Of a DNA stretch of 64,000 nucleotides, positions 33,858-41,880 are shown piece by piece. The stretch is from an uncultured Bacteroidota bacterium (GTDB lineage Bacteria > Bacteroidota > Bacteroidia > Bacteroidales > P3): the NCBI GenBank assembly GCA_902791695.1, contig CADAWR010000005.1:1-64000 (forward strand), written 5' to 3'. The position numbers and the translations under genes were made by a program. The notes under the pieces were generated by a model. It was not told the DNA's origin and ran no database searches. It saw nothing but the letters and a program-made list of their open reading frames with translations. Positions within the stretch are counted from its first letter, which is position 1. Each line of letters starts with the position of its first letter.

Positions 33858-35384
33858 ATGAAAGCTCTTTTAGACACAAATATAATTATTCATCGAGAGA
33901 CTCCACATGTAAAGAATCTCTCAATTGGGATATTATTTAGTTGGCTTGATAAGGTGCGCTACGAAAAATGTGTCCATCCTATTACAATAGAGGAAATAAA
34001 CAAAAATACAAACCAAGAAACAAAAGATAGTTTCAACGCGAAACTACAAAGCTATGTTCTTCTGCAAACAGTTGCTCCGCTGGACGAAAATGTTGAAATA
34101 ATATCCCGTGAGATTGATGTAAACGATAACGACATAAATGATACTCGTCTATTGAATGAAGTATATGCTGGCAGAGTTGATATTTTAATTTCGGAAGACA
34201 GAAAGATTCATTATAAAGCCACAAGACTCGGAATTGAGGATAAGGTTTTTACCATAGACTCATTCTTGGAAATGGTCGTCGCAGAGAATCCTCAGCTGAT
34301 TGACTACAAGGTTCTGTCTGTAAAGCAGGAATTCTTTGGCAATATCAATTTGAACGATTCTTTTTTTGATTCTCTAAAACAGGATTATTCAGGATTTGAA
34401 CAGTGGTTTAATCGCAAAGCAGAGGAGAAAGCCTATATTACATACAATGGGGAGCGGATTCTGTCATTCCTATACCTGAAGATAGAATCCAATAACGAAA
34501 ATTATTCGGATATCCAGCCTGTTTTTTCGCCAAAGAAACGCTTAAAAGTTGGTACTTTCAAAGTAATTAGCAATGGCGTGAAACTGGGAGAACGGTTCTT
34601 GAAAATAATCTTCGATAATGCAATCAACAACCGTGTTGATGAAATATACGTTACAATCTTTGACAGGACAGATGACCAACGTAGACTTATATCGTTACTC
34701 GAAGAATGGGGTTTCTATAAATATGGGACAAAAGGTAATGAAGGAGAATTAGTATATGTCCGCGATTTTACCCCGAAATATAATGTAGAAAAGCCCAAAT
34801 TGACTTTCCCGTTCATTTCAACAAGTTCAAATGTCTTTCTTATTCCCATTTACCCACAATATCATACAGAACTACTTCCTGATTCCTACTTAAATACAGA
34901 ATCTCCTGCGAATTACATCGAGAATGAACCCCATAGAAATGCAATAAGCAAGATTTATATATCACGATCTATCAATAGAGATATTAAGAGTGGAGACCTT
35001 CTCATCTTTTATCGCACTGCACCTAAAGATAAGTTGGCATACTACAATAGTGTCATTACTACTATTGGAATCGTTGAAGAGAAAATAGATAATATTACTT
35101 CAGAGGATGATTTTGTGCTCCGAGCAAGAAAACGAAGTATCTTTACAGACCAATATTTGCGTGAATTTTGGAATTACAATCCGCGATATAGGCCTTTTTT
35201 GATATGTTTTCTTTCCGATTATTCTTTCATAAAAGGTAAAAGATTGAATAGAAAACAATTGTTGGAAATGAATATTCTTTCAGGTAAAGAAGGAGAACTC
35301 CGAGGCCTAAAGAGGATCTCAAAAGAACAATTTAATGAAATATTAAAATTAACTGGTGTAAATGAAAGTCTTATTGTCAATTAA
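33858..35384 (+). CDS. Three-domain protein: PIN nuclease, acetyltransferase-like and PUA/EVE-like
   Basis: The product is 508 residues. The N-terminal PIN domain (1-140) has the metal-binding acids D6 (LLDTNIIIHRE), E45/E46, D95 (NDINDTRLL) and D114 (ILISEDRKI), so it should be an active ribonuclease. Residues about 185-300 resemble a GNAT acetyltransferase (VKLGERFLKIIFDNAIN, then LLEEWGFYKYGT). The C-terminal third (360-505: SRSINRDIKSGDLLIFYRT) resembles PUA/EVE-like nucleic-acid-binding domains. The gene overlaps the ASCH gene by 23 nt. Its place right after hsdM suggests a role in the same defence island. PIN is well supported; the other two domains are motif-level readings. Confidence 0.75.
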   Translation: MKALLDTNIIIHRETPHVKNLSIGILFSWLDKVRYEKCVHPITIEEINKNTNQETKDSFNAKLQSYVLLQTVAPLDENVEIISREIDVNDNDINDTRLLNEVYAGRVDILISEDRKIHYKATRLGIEDKVFTIDSFLEMVVAENPQLIDYKVLSVKQEFFGNINLNDSFFDSLKQDYSGFEQWFNRKAEEKAYITYNGERILSFLYLKIESNNENYSDIQPVFSPKKRLKVGTFKVISNGVKLGERFLKIIFDNAINNRVDEIYVTIFDRTDDQRRLISLLEEWGFYKYGTKGNEGELVYVRDFTPKYNVEKPKLTFPFISTSSNVFLIPIYPQYHTELLPDSYLNTESPANYIENEPHRNAISKIYISRSINRDIKSGDLLIFYRTAPKDKLAYYNSVITTIGIVEEKIDNITSEDDFVLRARKRSIFTDQYLREFWNYNPRYRPFLICFLSDYSFIKGKRLNRKQLLEMNILSGKEGELRGLKRISKEQFNEILKLTGVNESLIVN

Positions 35385-35730
35385 ACCCGAATTTGCCTTC
35401 AAAATTTTTGACGGAACAAAAAAATATGAGTTTCGGAAAAACATCTTCAAACGCAAGGATATAGAAAGTGTTGTTGTCTATGCCTCATATCCAGTCCAAA
35501 GGGTTATTGGCGAATTTAAGATAAAAAATATCCTCAATGACGACCTTGAAACAATATGGGAAAAAACTTCGGAATACGCAGGAATATCCAAACCTTATTA
35601 TGATGAATATTTTGCGGACAGAGACACAGCATTTGCCATACAGGTAGGTCGTCGTAGTCGATACAAGAATCCAAAATATTTATCAGACTTCAACGTATCC
35701 TGTCCTCCTCAATCCTTTATGTATGTGTAA
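35362..35730 (+). CDS. ASCH-domain protein
   Basis: The product is 122 residues, almost entirely one ASCH/PUA-like domain. LLSIKPEFAFKIFDGTKKYEFRK at the N-terminus (shown in part) is the characteristic ASCH opening, with the conserved G-x-K-x-x-E-x-R pattern. VGRRSRYKNPKYLSDF closes the fold. ASCH domains bind RNA or modified nucleic acid and some act as ribonucleases. The start lies inside the 3' end of the PIN gene, so the two are translationally coupled and probably form one functional unit. Confidence 0.82.
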   Translation: MKVLLSIKPEFAFKIFDGTKKYEFRKNIFKRKDIESVVVYASYPVQRVIGEFKIKNILNDDLETIWEKTSEYAGISKPYYDEYFADRDTAFAIQVGRRSRYKNPKYLSDFNVSCPPQSFMYV

Positions 35731-35753
35731 ACAAACAAAAAAGAGCAACCAAT

Positions 35754-36383
35754 ATGGAATACGGTATTGTATATTTACTTACAAATCCTGTGATGCCAGG
35801 TCTAGTCAAGATAGGCATGACTACACAAGAGGATATAGACAAACGCATGAAGGAACTATACACAACAGGAGTTCCTGTCCCGTTTGAATGCAAATTCGCG
35901 TGTAAGGTTAAGAAAAGCGACTGTCTCAAAATAGAGAAAGCATTACACAAGGCCTTTGACCCACAGCGTATCAATCAGAACCGTGAATTTTTCCGCATCA
36001 ATGTAGAACAAGCACAGGCAATTCTTGAACTATTCCATCATGAAGATGTTACCGAAGATGTGAGCGAGGAGATTCAAAACGATCTTACCGATGAGGATAA
36101 GGCTGCAAGTTCAAAGGCTCAAACCAAACGACCTCCCTTGAACTTTTTTGAGATGGGGTTTCAAAAAGGCGATATGCTTACATGGAAAGATGACCCATCG
36201 GTTTCTGTCACCATTATTTCTGAGCGAAAAGTTATGTACGAGGGTGAGGAAACCTCTATTAGTTCTTTGTCGGCCAAGTTAAAAGGGTATAACGTCAAAC
36301 ATATCGCTCCAGGTGCACATTGGTTCTACAACGACAAGCTCCTCAGCGATATCTATGATGAAACGTATCCATTTGAAGAATAG
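35754..36383 (+). CDS. GIY-YIG (T5orf172-type) nuclease with RAMA-like C-terminal domain
   Basis: The product is 209 residues. Residues 1-95 match the T5orf172 branch of GIY-YIG nucleases: GIVYLLTNP (4-12), LVKIGMT (17-23), the R31 position, and IEKALHKAFDPQRINQNREFF. A charged linker follows (about 96-125). The C-terminal 80 residues (FFEMGFQKGDMLTWKDDP, then YEGEETSISSLSAKLKG and APGAHWFYN) resemble the RAMA domain, proposed to recognise modified DNA next to restriction or methylation modules. A nuclease that senses DNA modification is a natural inference beside hsdRSM. Domain 1 is more certain than domain 2. Confidence 0.78.
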   Translation: MEYGIVYLLTNPVMPGLVKIGMTTQEDIDKRMKELYTTGVPVPFECKFACKVKKSDCLKIEKALHKAFDPQRINQNREFFRINVEQAQAILELFHHEDVTEDVSEEIQNDLTDEDKAASSKAQTKRPPLNFFEMGFQKGDMLTWKDDPSVSVTIISERKVMYEGEETSISSLSAKLKGYNVKHIAPGAHWFYNDKLLSDIYDETYPFEE

Positions 36384-36394
36384 AACTATTTGAT

Positions 36395-36811
36395 ATGAAC
36401 ACTCTGCAATTTTGGGCAACGGTATTAAGCCCTTTAATTGGGGTAGCAGCAATTATTGTGGCCTTTATTATCTCTCATCGCTCGACAAAAAAAGCACAGC
36501 AACAAATAAATGCTGTATATAACCTGTTGGATGTCTTTGTGGCTGCGCAAGCTCCCACTATGATAGAAGCAAAACAGAAATATGAGCATCAGTTGTCGGA
36601 GCTGGACACTTTAATAGAAGGACAAAAAGAAGACATTGAGACAATACGGAATCCTTTTTTAGGTCATGGACCGTTGATTGATATGGTTGAAGAATCGTAC
36701 CGACAGAAAGAACAATACGAACAACTTACAGCATTGAAAAACAAGCGTAAAGAAATACAGGACCAACTGAACTTAATCCAAGCATATTTTAATCGAGCAA
36801 AAAAGAATTAA
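36395..36811 (+). CDS. Small membrane protein with coiled coil
   Basis: The product is 138 residues. One membrane segment (about 7-27: ATVLSPLIGVAAIIVAFII) is followed by a long charged helix with heptad-like spacing (about 55-135). No family is recognised. It lies 11 nt after the GIY-YIG gene and may be the last gene of the restriction operon. Single-helix membrane proteins with cytoplasmic coiled coils occur as effectors or anchors in defence operons, but nothing specific shows that here. Confidence 0.65.
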   Translation: MNTLQFWATVLSPLIGVAAIIVAFIISHRSTKKAQQQINAVYNLLDVFVAAQAPTMIEAKQKYEHQLSELDTLIEGQKEDIETIRNPFLGHGPLIDMVEESYRQKEQYEQLTALKNKRKEIQDQLNLIQAYFNRAKKN

Positions 36812-36848
36812 AATAGCCCTCCACTCAAAACGGATATAAATAAATATA

Positions 36849-36896
36849 CTAATGTGTGTATTCGTGAACTGAGGTCGGCGACCATGTGGAGCCAAC
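36849..36896. repeat. Direct repeat left of the DUF1016 gene
   Basis: The sequence beginning ctaatgtgtgtattcg and ending tgtggagccaac recurs at 37992-38047, on the other side of the gene. A partial third copy (ttgaactgaggtcggg) lies at 39001-39031. Confidence 0.85.
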
Positions 36897-36917
36897 GTGT
36901 AACAAAAATAAAACCCG

Positions 36918-36925
36918 TATCTTTG
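36918..36925 (+). promoter_or_regulatory. -7 box of the DUF1016 nuclease gene
   Basis: TATCTTTG, 26 nt upstream of the ATG. The gene therefore has its own promoter, separate from the hsd operon. Confidence 0.7.
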
Positions 36926-36951
36926 CAGCTGGAAGAATATTATAGAGAATT

Positions 36952-37974
36952 ATGAATAATAAAGACATAGCGAAAACCGCAACAACAGTTGTTGAGGATA
37001 TAAAAAATATCATCGACAAAGGGCGTACTGCCGCATATGCCGCGGTGAACACCACGATGATCGCCACATACTGGAATATCGGCCGCCGTATCGTGGAAGA
37101 AGAACAACACGGCAAGGAACGCGCGGAATATGGCAAGAATCTGATTGACATGCTTGCCAAAGAGTTGACACACGAATACGGAAGCGGTTTTTCGGCAAGA
37201 TACCTGCGAGCATTTAGGCAGTTCTATCTTGTCATTCCTAATTTTGAGATTTGGAAATCGCGGTTTCCAAATCTGCTATGGACACACGTATTCCGTACGC
37301 TCCGTGTCGGCGACGAGACAGCCATCCGCTGGTATCTGGAAACCGCATCGCGTGAGATGTGGAGCGTGAGAACACTAGAGCGGAATATTAGCACTCAATA
37401 CTATGAACGTCATTTTCAGCAGCCAACACTTCCTTCTGTTATGGATGATGCAGCTGTACGTGCCGGTGAATTGATAAAGAGTCCTGTCATTGCAGAATTC
37501 CTAGGCTTGAAACAAGATGCACATTATTCCGAGTCTGAACTGGAATCAGCCATCGTTGAACATCTGCAAGATTTTATTATGGAGATGGGGCGGGGATTCG
37601 CGTTCATAAAACGGCAACAACTTATCAGAACTGAAGCTCAGGATTATTATATCGATCTGGTCTTCTACAATGTGGTGCTGAAATGCTATGTGCTTATCGA
37701 CTTGAAGGTGGGTAAGATTACCCATCAGGATGTAGGACAGATGGATATGTATGTCCGCATGTACGACGAATTGAAACGTACTGAGGGCGACAATCCTACA
37801 ATCGGCATTGTGCTGTGTTCAGAGACGGATGCCGACATCGCTCGATACTCCATACTGAAAGGCAACGAGCAGATATTTGCGACAAAATACAAACTATATT
37901 TGCCGACGGAAGAGCAGCTGCGCAGGGAAATAGAAAAGCAAAAAGAGTTGTTCTTGCTGCAACATGGTGAATAA
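36952..37974 (+). CDS. DUF1016 (YhcG-type) PDDEXK nuclease
   Basis: The product is 340 residues. The N-terminal DUF1016 helical domain (about 15-170) has TYWNIGRRIVEEEQ, AEYGKNLIDMLAKEL, FSARYLRAFRQFY and REMWSVRTLERNI, the standard family track. The C-terminal PD-(D/E)XK nuclease has D235 (YYIDLVFYN) and D250-x-K252 (YVLIDLKVGK), with the usual Q/H-rich downstream helix. Family members are often associated with type I restriction loci. The gene is framed by direct repeats (36849-36896 and 37992-38047), which suggests it entered as a separate cassette. Role unproven. Confidence 0.9.
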   Translation: MNNKDIAKTATTVVEDIKNIIDKGRTAAYAAVNTTMIATYWNIGRRIVEEEQHGKERAEYGKNLIDMLAKELTHEYGSGFSARYLRAFRQFYLVIPNFEIWKSRFPNLLWTHVFRTLRVGDETAIRWYLETASREMWSVRTLERNISTQYYERHFQQPTLPSVMDDAAVRAGELIKSPVIAEFLGLKQDAHYSESELESAIVEHLQDFIMEMGRGFAFIKRQQLIRTEAQDYYIDLVFYNVVLKCYVLIDLKVGKITHQDVGQMDMYVRMYDELKRTEGDNPTIGIVLCSETDADIARYSILKGNEQIFATKYKLYLPTEEQLRREIEKQKELFLLQHGE

Positions 37975-37991
37975 GACACAAATGAAATGTG

Positions 37992-38047
37992 CTAATGTGT
38001 GAGTTCGAAAATTCGTAAACTGAGGTCTGCGACCATGTGGAGCCAAT
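37992..38047. repeat. Direct repeat right of the DUF1016 gene
   Basis: Second copy of 36849-36896, with an 8-nt insertion (gttcgaaaattcg versus attcg). The gene plus one repeat spans about 1.15 kb. Confidence 0.85.
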
Positions 38048-38094
38048 ATATGAATGCGTGTGGTGTGCCGTCGGCTTGGCCGACAATGTGTAGA

Positions 38095-38136
38095 TGCGGG
38101 AATGCGTAAATGCGAGAATGCGTAAATGTGTGAATC
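38095..38136. repeat. Octamer array gaatgcgt/aaatgcga
   Basis: Units of eight bases (gaatgcgt, aaatgcga, gaatgcgt, aaatgtgt) just upstream of the lipoprotein gene. They are the reverse complement of the units at 25950-26005. Confidence 0.7.
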
Positions 38137-38153
38137 GATATCTGAATGATGAA

Positions 38154-38828
38154 ATGAAACGTTTTTTTAACATATATCTTCCAATTATCATCCTTTTGCT
38201 TGTCGGTTGCACAAGGGATGATGGTACCGTTTCACCAAACCAACCTGCAACAGACAGTATGCCAAATGATATAGATAGCATTTCCGGGGAAAACCTCATT
38301 TTAAATAACGGAGTGGAGAAATGGGAAATGGATTTATGTGAATATCCCGAGAATTGGCTTTTACCGCATGGCTATTGCAACAAAGTAACACGGAATAATA
38401 GCATTGTCTTCGAAGGCAAATATTCCGCAAAAATGAAATCGCCAGAGTCTGATGTTACGGCCAGAATTGCCCAACTGATTAAGGTAACTCCGGGATGTAA
38501 AATTAGAATACGATTCAACTATTACGTTGAAAAATGGAAATCAAATGGGGCACGAACTTATTGTTATTTCCGGACAGGCCCTCAAGGATCAGCCAGCATT
38601 TCCATTGCAGGTTTATGTTCAATATATTCAAACGACGAATATTATGTCTTCCGTGGAGGGGGATACGGTAAAGCATATCTTCCTCATACAGAAAACACAT
38701 GGCTGGTATTTGATGAAACACTAACTGTCCCACAAGATGCCACCCATTTTGAGTTTGGGATCAACAGTTACTATGGAACTACCATATATGTTGACGAATG
38801 CTATATTGGTGAATACAAAAACATGTAA
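38154..38828 (+). CDS. Lipoprotein with carbohydrate-binding-like fold
   Basis: The product is 224 residues from ATG 38154 (MKRFFNIYLP), with lipobox cysteine in LLLVGCTRD. After a linker, residues about 48-222 look like a jelly-roll module. NLILNNGVEKWE opens it, GKYSAKMKS is the strand typical of ligand-binding CBM modules, and TIYVDECYIGEY closes it. No catalytic residues are evident, so binding of surface glycans is the simplest guess. The start upstream at 38094 runs through the octamer repeat and lacks a signal peptide. Composition is AT-rich like the island. Confidence 0.62.
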   Translation: MKRFFNIYLPIIILLLVGCTRDDGTVSPNQPATDSMPNDIDSISGENLILNNGVEKWEMDLCEYPENWLLPHGYCNKVTRNNSIVFEGKYSAKMKSPESDVTARIAQLIKVTPGCKIRIRFNYYVEKWKSNGARTYCYFRTGPQGSASISIAGLCSIYSNDEYYVFRGGGYGKAYLPHTENTWLVFDETLTVPQDATHFEFGINSYYGTTIYVDECYIGEYKNM

Positions 38829-39082
38829 GAGATGTGTATCTTTGCAATAATATGTGATGTATGACAAGCACCGTACAAGTACCGTACAAGCTCATCTGTA
38901 ATAAACTTAAATCCAGATAGTAAGTACTATACAGATAATGAAGAATACCTGCTGACGGTGAAGGTTTTGGCGTTGTATCGGGAACTGATGAATGAATAAC
39001 TGAATGTGGGAATTCTTGAACTGAGGTCGGGCAGTTACACGGACTTCGCTGATAAGTTGTTCGGCGATGGCACGCCAAGTCA

Positions 39083-39223
39083 CTAGTATTTCTCCTCCAA
39101 CCAGCGTGACAGGAAGACATCATTAAGGCTATATGTGGTTTTCCCGTCTGTGATATTCTCATCCAGGAGATTCTTCTCGACCAGCGCGGGAACTATACGG
39201 CTCACAGACGAAGGATTGCTTAA
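39083..39223 (-). pseudogene. C-terminal remnant of an AAA-type ATPase gene
   Basis: On the minus strand an open stretch of about 46 residues ends in TAG. It reads FLSNPSSVSRIVPALVEKN, LLDENITDGKTTYSLNDVF, LSRWLEEKY. This is the winged-helix end common to archaeal-type ATPases of Bacteroidetes. An in-frame stop lies immediately upstream and no start is available. It is a decayed fragment and marks the edge of the island. Confidence 0.68.
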
Positions 39224-39349
39224 AAAGTTTTATAATTTCGCAAAATGTGTACCACAAAATGTGAAATTATTGGTGGATTAACCCAGTCCAATTGCTATAA
39301 TTTACTGTTAAAAAACATAACTTTTCTGGAATCTATTCCCAAAAAGTTG

Positions 39350-39357
39350 TATATTTG
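39350..39357 (+). promoter_or_regulatory. -7 box of the SGNH hydrolase gene
   Basis: TATATTTG, 18 nt before the ATG at 39376, so the leader is very short. This also excludes the upstream in-frame ATG at 39355. Confidence 0.7.
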
Positions 39358-39375
39358 CATCTAAAACACACCTAC

Positions 39376-40104
39376 ATGAAGAAAACAACGCTTATCATAC
39401 TTTTTACAATCATGACTTTTTCAGGATTCGCACAGGAAGATTGGTTCGGATTCAATCGCTATAGGGCTGACAACGAAAGAATCATCGCCAGCGGCGAGTA
39501 TCCGGAGGTGGTGTTTATGGGGAACTCCATAACGGAATACTGGGCGCTCTACCACCCCGAGTTCTTCCGTCAGCACAACTACTGCGGCCGAGGCATCGGC
39601 GGACAGACATCGACCCAGATGCTGGCGCGTTTCACGGCCGACGTGGTCAACCTGCACCCCAAGGTGGTGGTCATCATGGCCGGCACCAACGACGTGGCGC
39701 ACAACACCTACTGGGTGGAACCCGACAAGGTGGTGGAGAACATCGTGGCAATGTGCCAGCTGGCGCGCGCCAACGGCATCGTGCCGCTCATCAGTTCCAT
39801 CCCACCATGCTCCTCGTTCGTGTGGAACCCCGACATTAAAGACGCTGGACAGACCATCGTCGGCATCAACAAGCGCCTGCAAGCCTACGCCGAAGCCAAC
39901 GGCATCGTGTATGTGGATTACCACTCCGCCCTCGCCGACAAACAGAACGGCCTACCCAAAGAACTCAGCGACGACGGCTGCCACCCCAAGCCTGACACCT
40001 ACTATATCATGGAGAAGATTGTGAAGGAAAAACTAAAAGGGTACGACCGACATCTGCATGGACGCCATCACCGACGACGAAACGGTCTTTCCCTCGCACC
40101 ATAG
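39376..40104 (+). CDS. Secreted SGNH/GDSL-family hydrolase
   Basis: The product is 242 residues with a signal peptide (1-19, ending TFSGFAQ). Block I is FMGNSITEYW with nucleophile S51 (GNS instead of GDS, common in this branch). Block II glycine lies in GIGGQT, block III is AGTND (N105), and block V is DDGCHP (D200, H203). It is probably an esterase removing acyl groups from sugars or peptidoglycan. The last 20 residues (DRHLHGRHHRRRNGLSLAP) are strikingly basic. An alternative frame over the same bases reads DICMDAITDDETVFPSHHSPSYM, so a late frameshift or fusion with a remnant is possible. Confidence 0.88.
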   Translation: MKKTTLIILFTIMTFSGFAQEDWFGFNRYRADNERIIASGEYPEVVFMGNSITEYWALYHPEFFRQHNYCGRGIGGQTSTQMLARFTADVVNLHPKVVVIMAGTNDVAHNTYWVEPDKVVENIVAMCQLARANGIVPLISSIPPCSSFVWNPDIKDAGQTIVGINKRLQAYAEANGIVYVDYHSALADKQNGLPKELSDDGCHPKPDTYYIMEKIVKEKLKGYDRHLHGRHHRRRNGLSLAP

Positions 40105-40154
40105 TCCTTCATACATGTAGGGAGTATTATTCCAAAAGAATATAAAACGATCTG

Positions 40155-41195
40155 CTATCTCACGACAAACTTGACAGTTTCATTGCGGCCATCACCATCG
40201 ATACGCAACAGGTAGAGACCTCCCCCCAGCTCGGCGACGGGGATGACGCCTGTGGTGTAACCTGCGGCGACCTGATGTCCCATGACGTTGAAGATGGTGT
40301 AATCCACCGCCTCGGAAGGGAGGCCACGCAAGAAGAGGCAGTCGGTGGCGGGGTTGGGATAGACAGCAAGGGGCTGCGGCTGCGAGGGGGCGCTGACGTC
40401 CAAGGGAGGTGTCGTGGGGATGATATTCACGATGATGCCCTCGATCTTTGTCCAGCCGTAAGAATAGCCGCCCGGGTCGGGGATTTTGTACCAGCCATCC
40501 AACGAACCGCCCCAGCCGAAGTTGAGATGAAACTTACCGTCGCTCTCGCGGTAGCCGTCGACGACGACATTGTGGCCAGACATCCCATCCTGACTTTCGA
40601 CGGCCAGATGGGCGGGGTAGCCGTCTTGCAGGTTGGAAATCAAGATAGCGTACATCGCCGAATCGGGTTCCCTGAGCAACTGACAGTCGGCAAAGCCGAA
40701 CCGTTGATAAGCTTCAAACGCCTGATCTACATAAAAAGTGCCGGAGCCATATGAATTAGATGCAGAATAGACCTGCCTACAGGCCACGCCGCAGGCGAAA
40801 ACCACTGCGCTAACCAACGAGTCAGGAAGCTCCTCTCCGCGTTGGAACCAGGCATCGACAGAATCCAACAGTACGTTGAGCTGTGGGAAAGACGGGAAAC
40901 TATACATATCCCAATCGTCGTCGATATGGAACTGGCGTCCGAAATAGTTGCCAGTGTAATAGTCGTCGGCATCGTCGAAGCGTGTGCCTTGCGTCGTGCG
41001 CAGATGGTTTAGGATCTGCCCCATGGCGACGGCAGGACACCCGGCATAACTATGCTTGTTGTTCTCCAGCGGGTCGGCGGGACAATGCTGGTTGTATGGC
41101 GAGCCCTGCGTCCACTGTGTGGAAAGGAGTGGCTGTTGCGCCCTGCAAGTCAAGGCACACAACGACAACAATATAGCAACAACTATTTTGTTCAT
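40155..41195 (-). CDS. C10 family (streptopain-like) cysteine protease with type IX secretion domain
   Basis: The product is 346 residues. It has a signal peptide (1-19). The catalytic domain starts almost at once: SYAGCPAVAMGQIL with C53, SGHNVVVDGY with H208, and LNFGWGGSLDGWY with W228. The C-terminal 75 residues (AVYPNPATDCLFLRG, ending GGGLYLLRIDG and KFVVR) form a type IX sorting domain, so the enzyme should be exported and displayed on the surface. C10 proteases normally carry a long inhibitory propeptide; only about 30 residues separate signal peptide and catalytic cysteine here. Promoter at 41228-41235. Confidence 0.9.
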   Translation of the reverse strand: MNKIVVAILLSLCALTCRAQQPLLSTQWTQGSPYNQHCPADPLENNKHSYAGCPAVAMGQILNHLRTTQGTRFDDADDYYTGNYFGRQFHIDDDWDMYSFPSFPQLNVLLDSVDAWFQRGEELPDSLVSAVVFACGVACRQVYSASNSYGSGTFYVDQAFEAYQRFGFADCQLLREPDSAMYAILISNLQDGYPAHLAVESQDGMSGHNVVVDGYRESDGKFHLNFGWGGSLDGWYKIPDPGGYSYGWTKIEGIIVNIIPTTPPLDVSAPSQPQPLAVYPNPATDCLFLRGLPSEAVDYTIFNVMGHQVAAGYTTGVIPVAELGGGLYLLRIDGDGRNETVKFVVR

Positions 41196-41227
41196 GGTTT
41201 ACTGTCGGTATTATTGATTTTGCGGTG

Positions 41228-41235
41228 CAAAAGTA
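41228..41235 (-). promoter_or_regulatory. -7 box of the C10 protease gene
   Basis: The minus strand reads TACTTTTG, 32 nt upstream of the ATG. It is divergent from the box at 41311. Confidence 0.65.
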
Positions 41236-41310
41236 CACATTTTTTCAAAATGCACATCCAACACATACCATAACGGTTGTTTTTTTCTTTGCCGGTCAGC
41301 AGAAAAATTG

Positions 41311-41318
41311 TATTTTTG
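41311..41318 (+). promoter_or_regulatory. -7 box of the 41347 gene
   Basis: TATTTTTG, 28 nt upstream of ATG 41347. It rules out the longer frame beginning at 41308. Confidence 0.65.
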
Positions 41319-41346
41319 CATCCGGAAAGTCAGCATAAAGAGAACC

Positions 41347-41880
41347 ATGACAGACAGATTTGAAGAAGCGATACACAAAAACCTCAAGCAATACCTGTTG
41401 GGGGAGAAGGCCATCGACGAGCGGCTGCCAGAATGTCCGGATGTGACGGACAAGTGGGAGGCCATTGGCATTTCGTATATCCCCGACGGGGCTCGCGAAT
41501 ACCGCGACTATCCGGCGGCAAGCCTCGGATGGATGATGTACATAGGCATGGCTGTGGCCAAGCTATGGGACGACGAGTGGGAGATATACTCGCAGATAGA
41601 GGACCTCTACATCTATATGCGCGACAAGCGCGGTTACGACAACCTGGACGAATACATCAGCGAGGATGTGCTGATGGTGCGCGGCGAGGAACAGGAGAGG
41701 CTCGCACATATGGTCGACGAATGCGCCACACGCGTCAACTACGCGCTGATGCGCGAGCAGATAGAGCCCGGCACCAAGGAGGCCTTCGACGCCTACGTCA
41801 CCTGCCTGCGGCAGCTCTACCTCTTCGGGATGGCCATACAGCTGAAGCGTATGGGTTACCACATGGAGCGGATAAGATGA
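41347..41880 (+). CDS. Conserved hypothetical helical protein
   Basis: The product is 177 residues, cytosolic and mostly helical (TDRFEEAIHKNLKQYLLG, MMYIGMAVAKLWDDEWE, YIYMRDKRGYDNLDEYI). No domain is named with confidence. It overlaps the esterase gene by 4 nt (ATGA), so the two are co-translated. GC-rich codon use like the core chromosome. Confidence 0.7.
   Translation: MTDRFEEAIHKNLKQYLLGEKAIDERLPECPDVTDKWEAIGISYIPDGAREYRDYPAASLGWMMYIGMAVAKLWDDEWEIYSQIEDLYIYMRDKRGYDNLDEYISEDVLMVRGEEQERLAHMVDECATRVNYALMREQIEPGTKEAFDAYVTCLRQLYLFGMAIQLKRMGYHMERIR

Larger units (their letters stand above)
38829..39375. other. Intergenic region at the right end of the island
   Basis: About 550 bases. Contents: a promoter-like TATCTTTG (38837-38844) with no gene after it, a short 11-bp-period run (caagcaccgta, caagtaccgta, caagct at about 38865-38892), a partial third copy of the DUF1016-flanking repeat (39001-39031), a gene remnant on the minus strand (39083-39223), and the promoter of the SGNH gene (39350-39357). 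Confidence 0.6.

Noticed and set aside
34033-34224. Short minus-strand frame inside the PIN gene
   Set aside because: Shadow of the PIN domain, which has all four catalytic acids in the forward frame.
22483-39375. Prophage or integrative element
   Set aside because: No integrase, relaxase, transposase, capsid or tail gene was seen; the region is better described as a defence-type island of unknown mobility.
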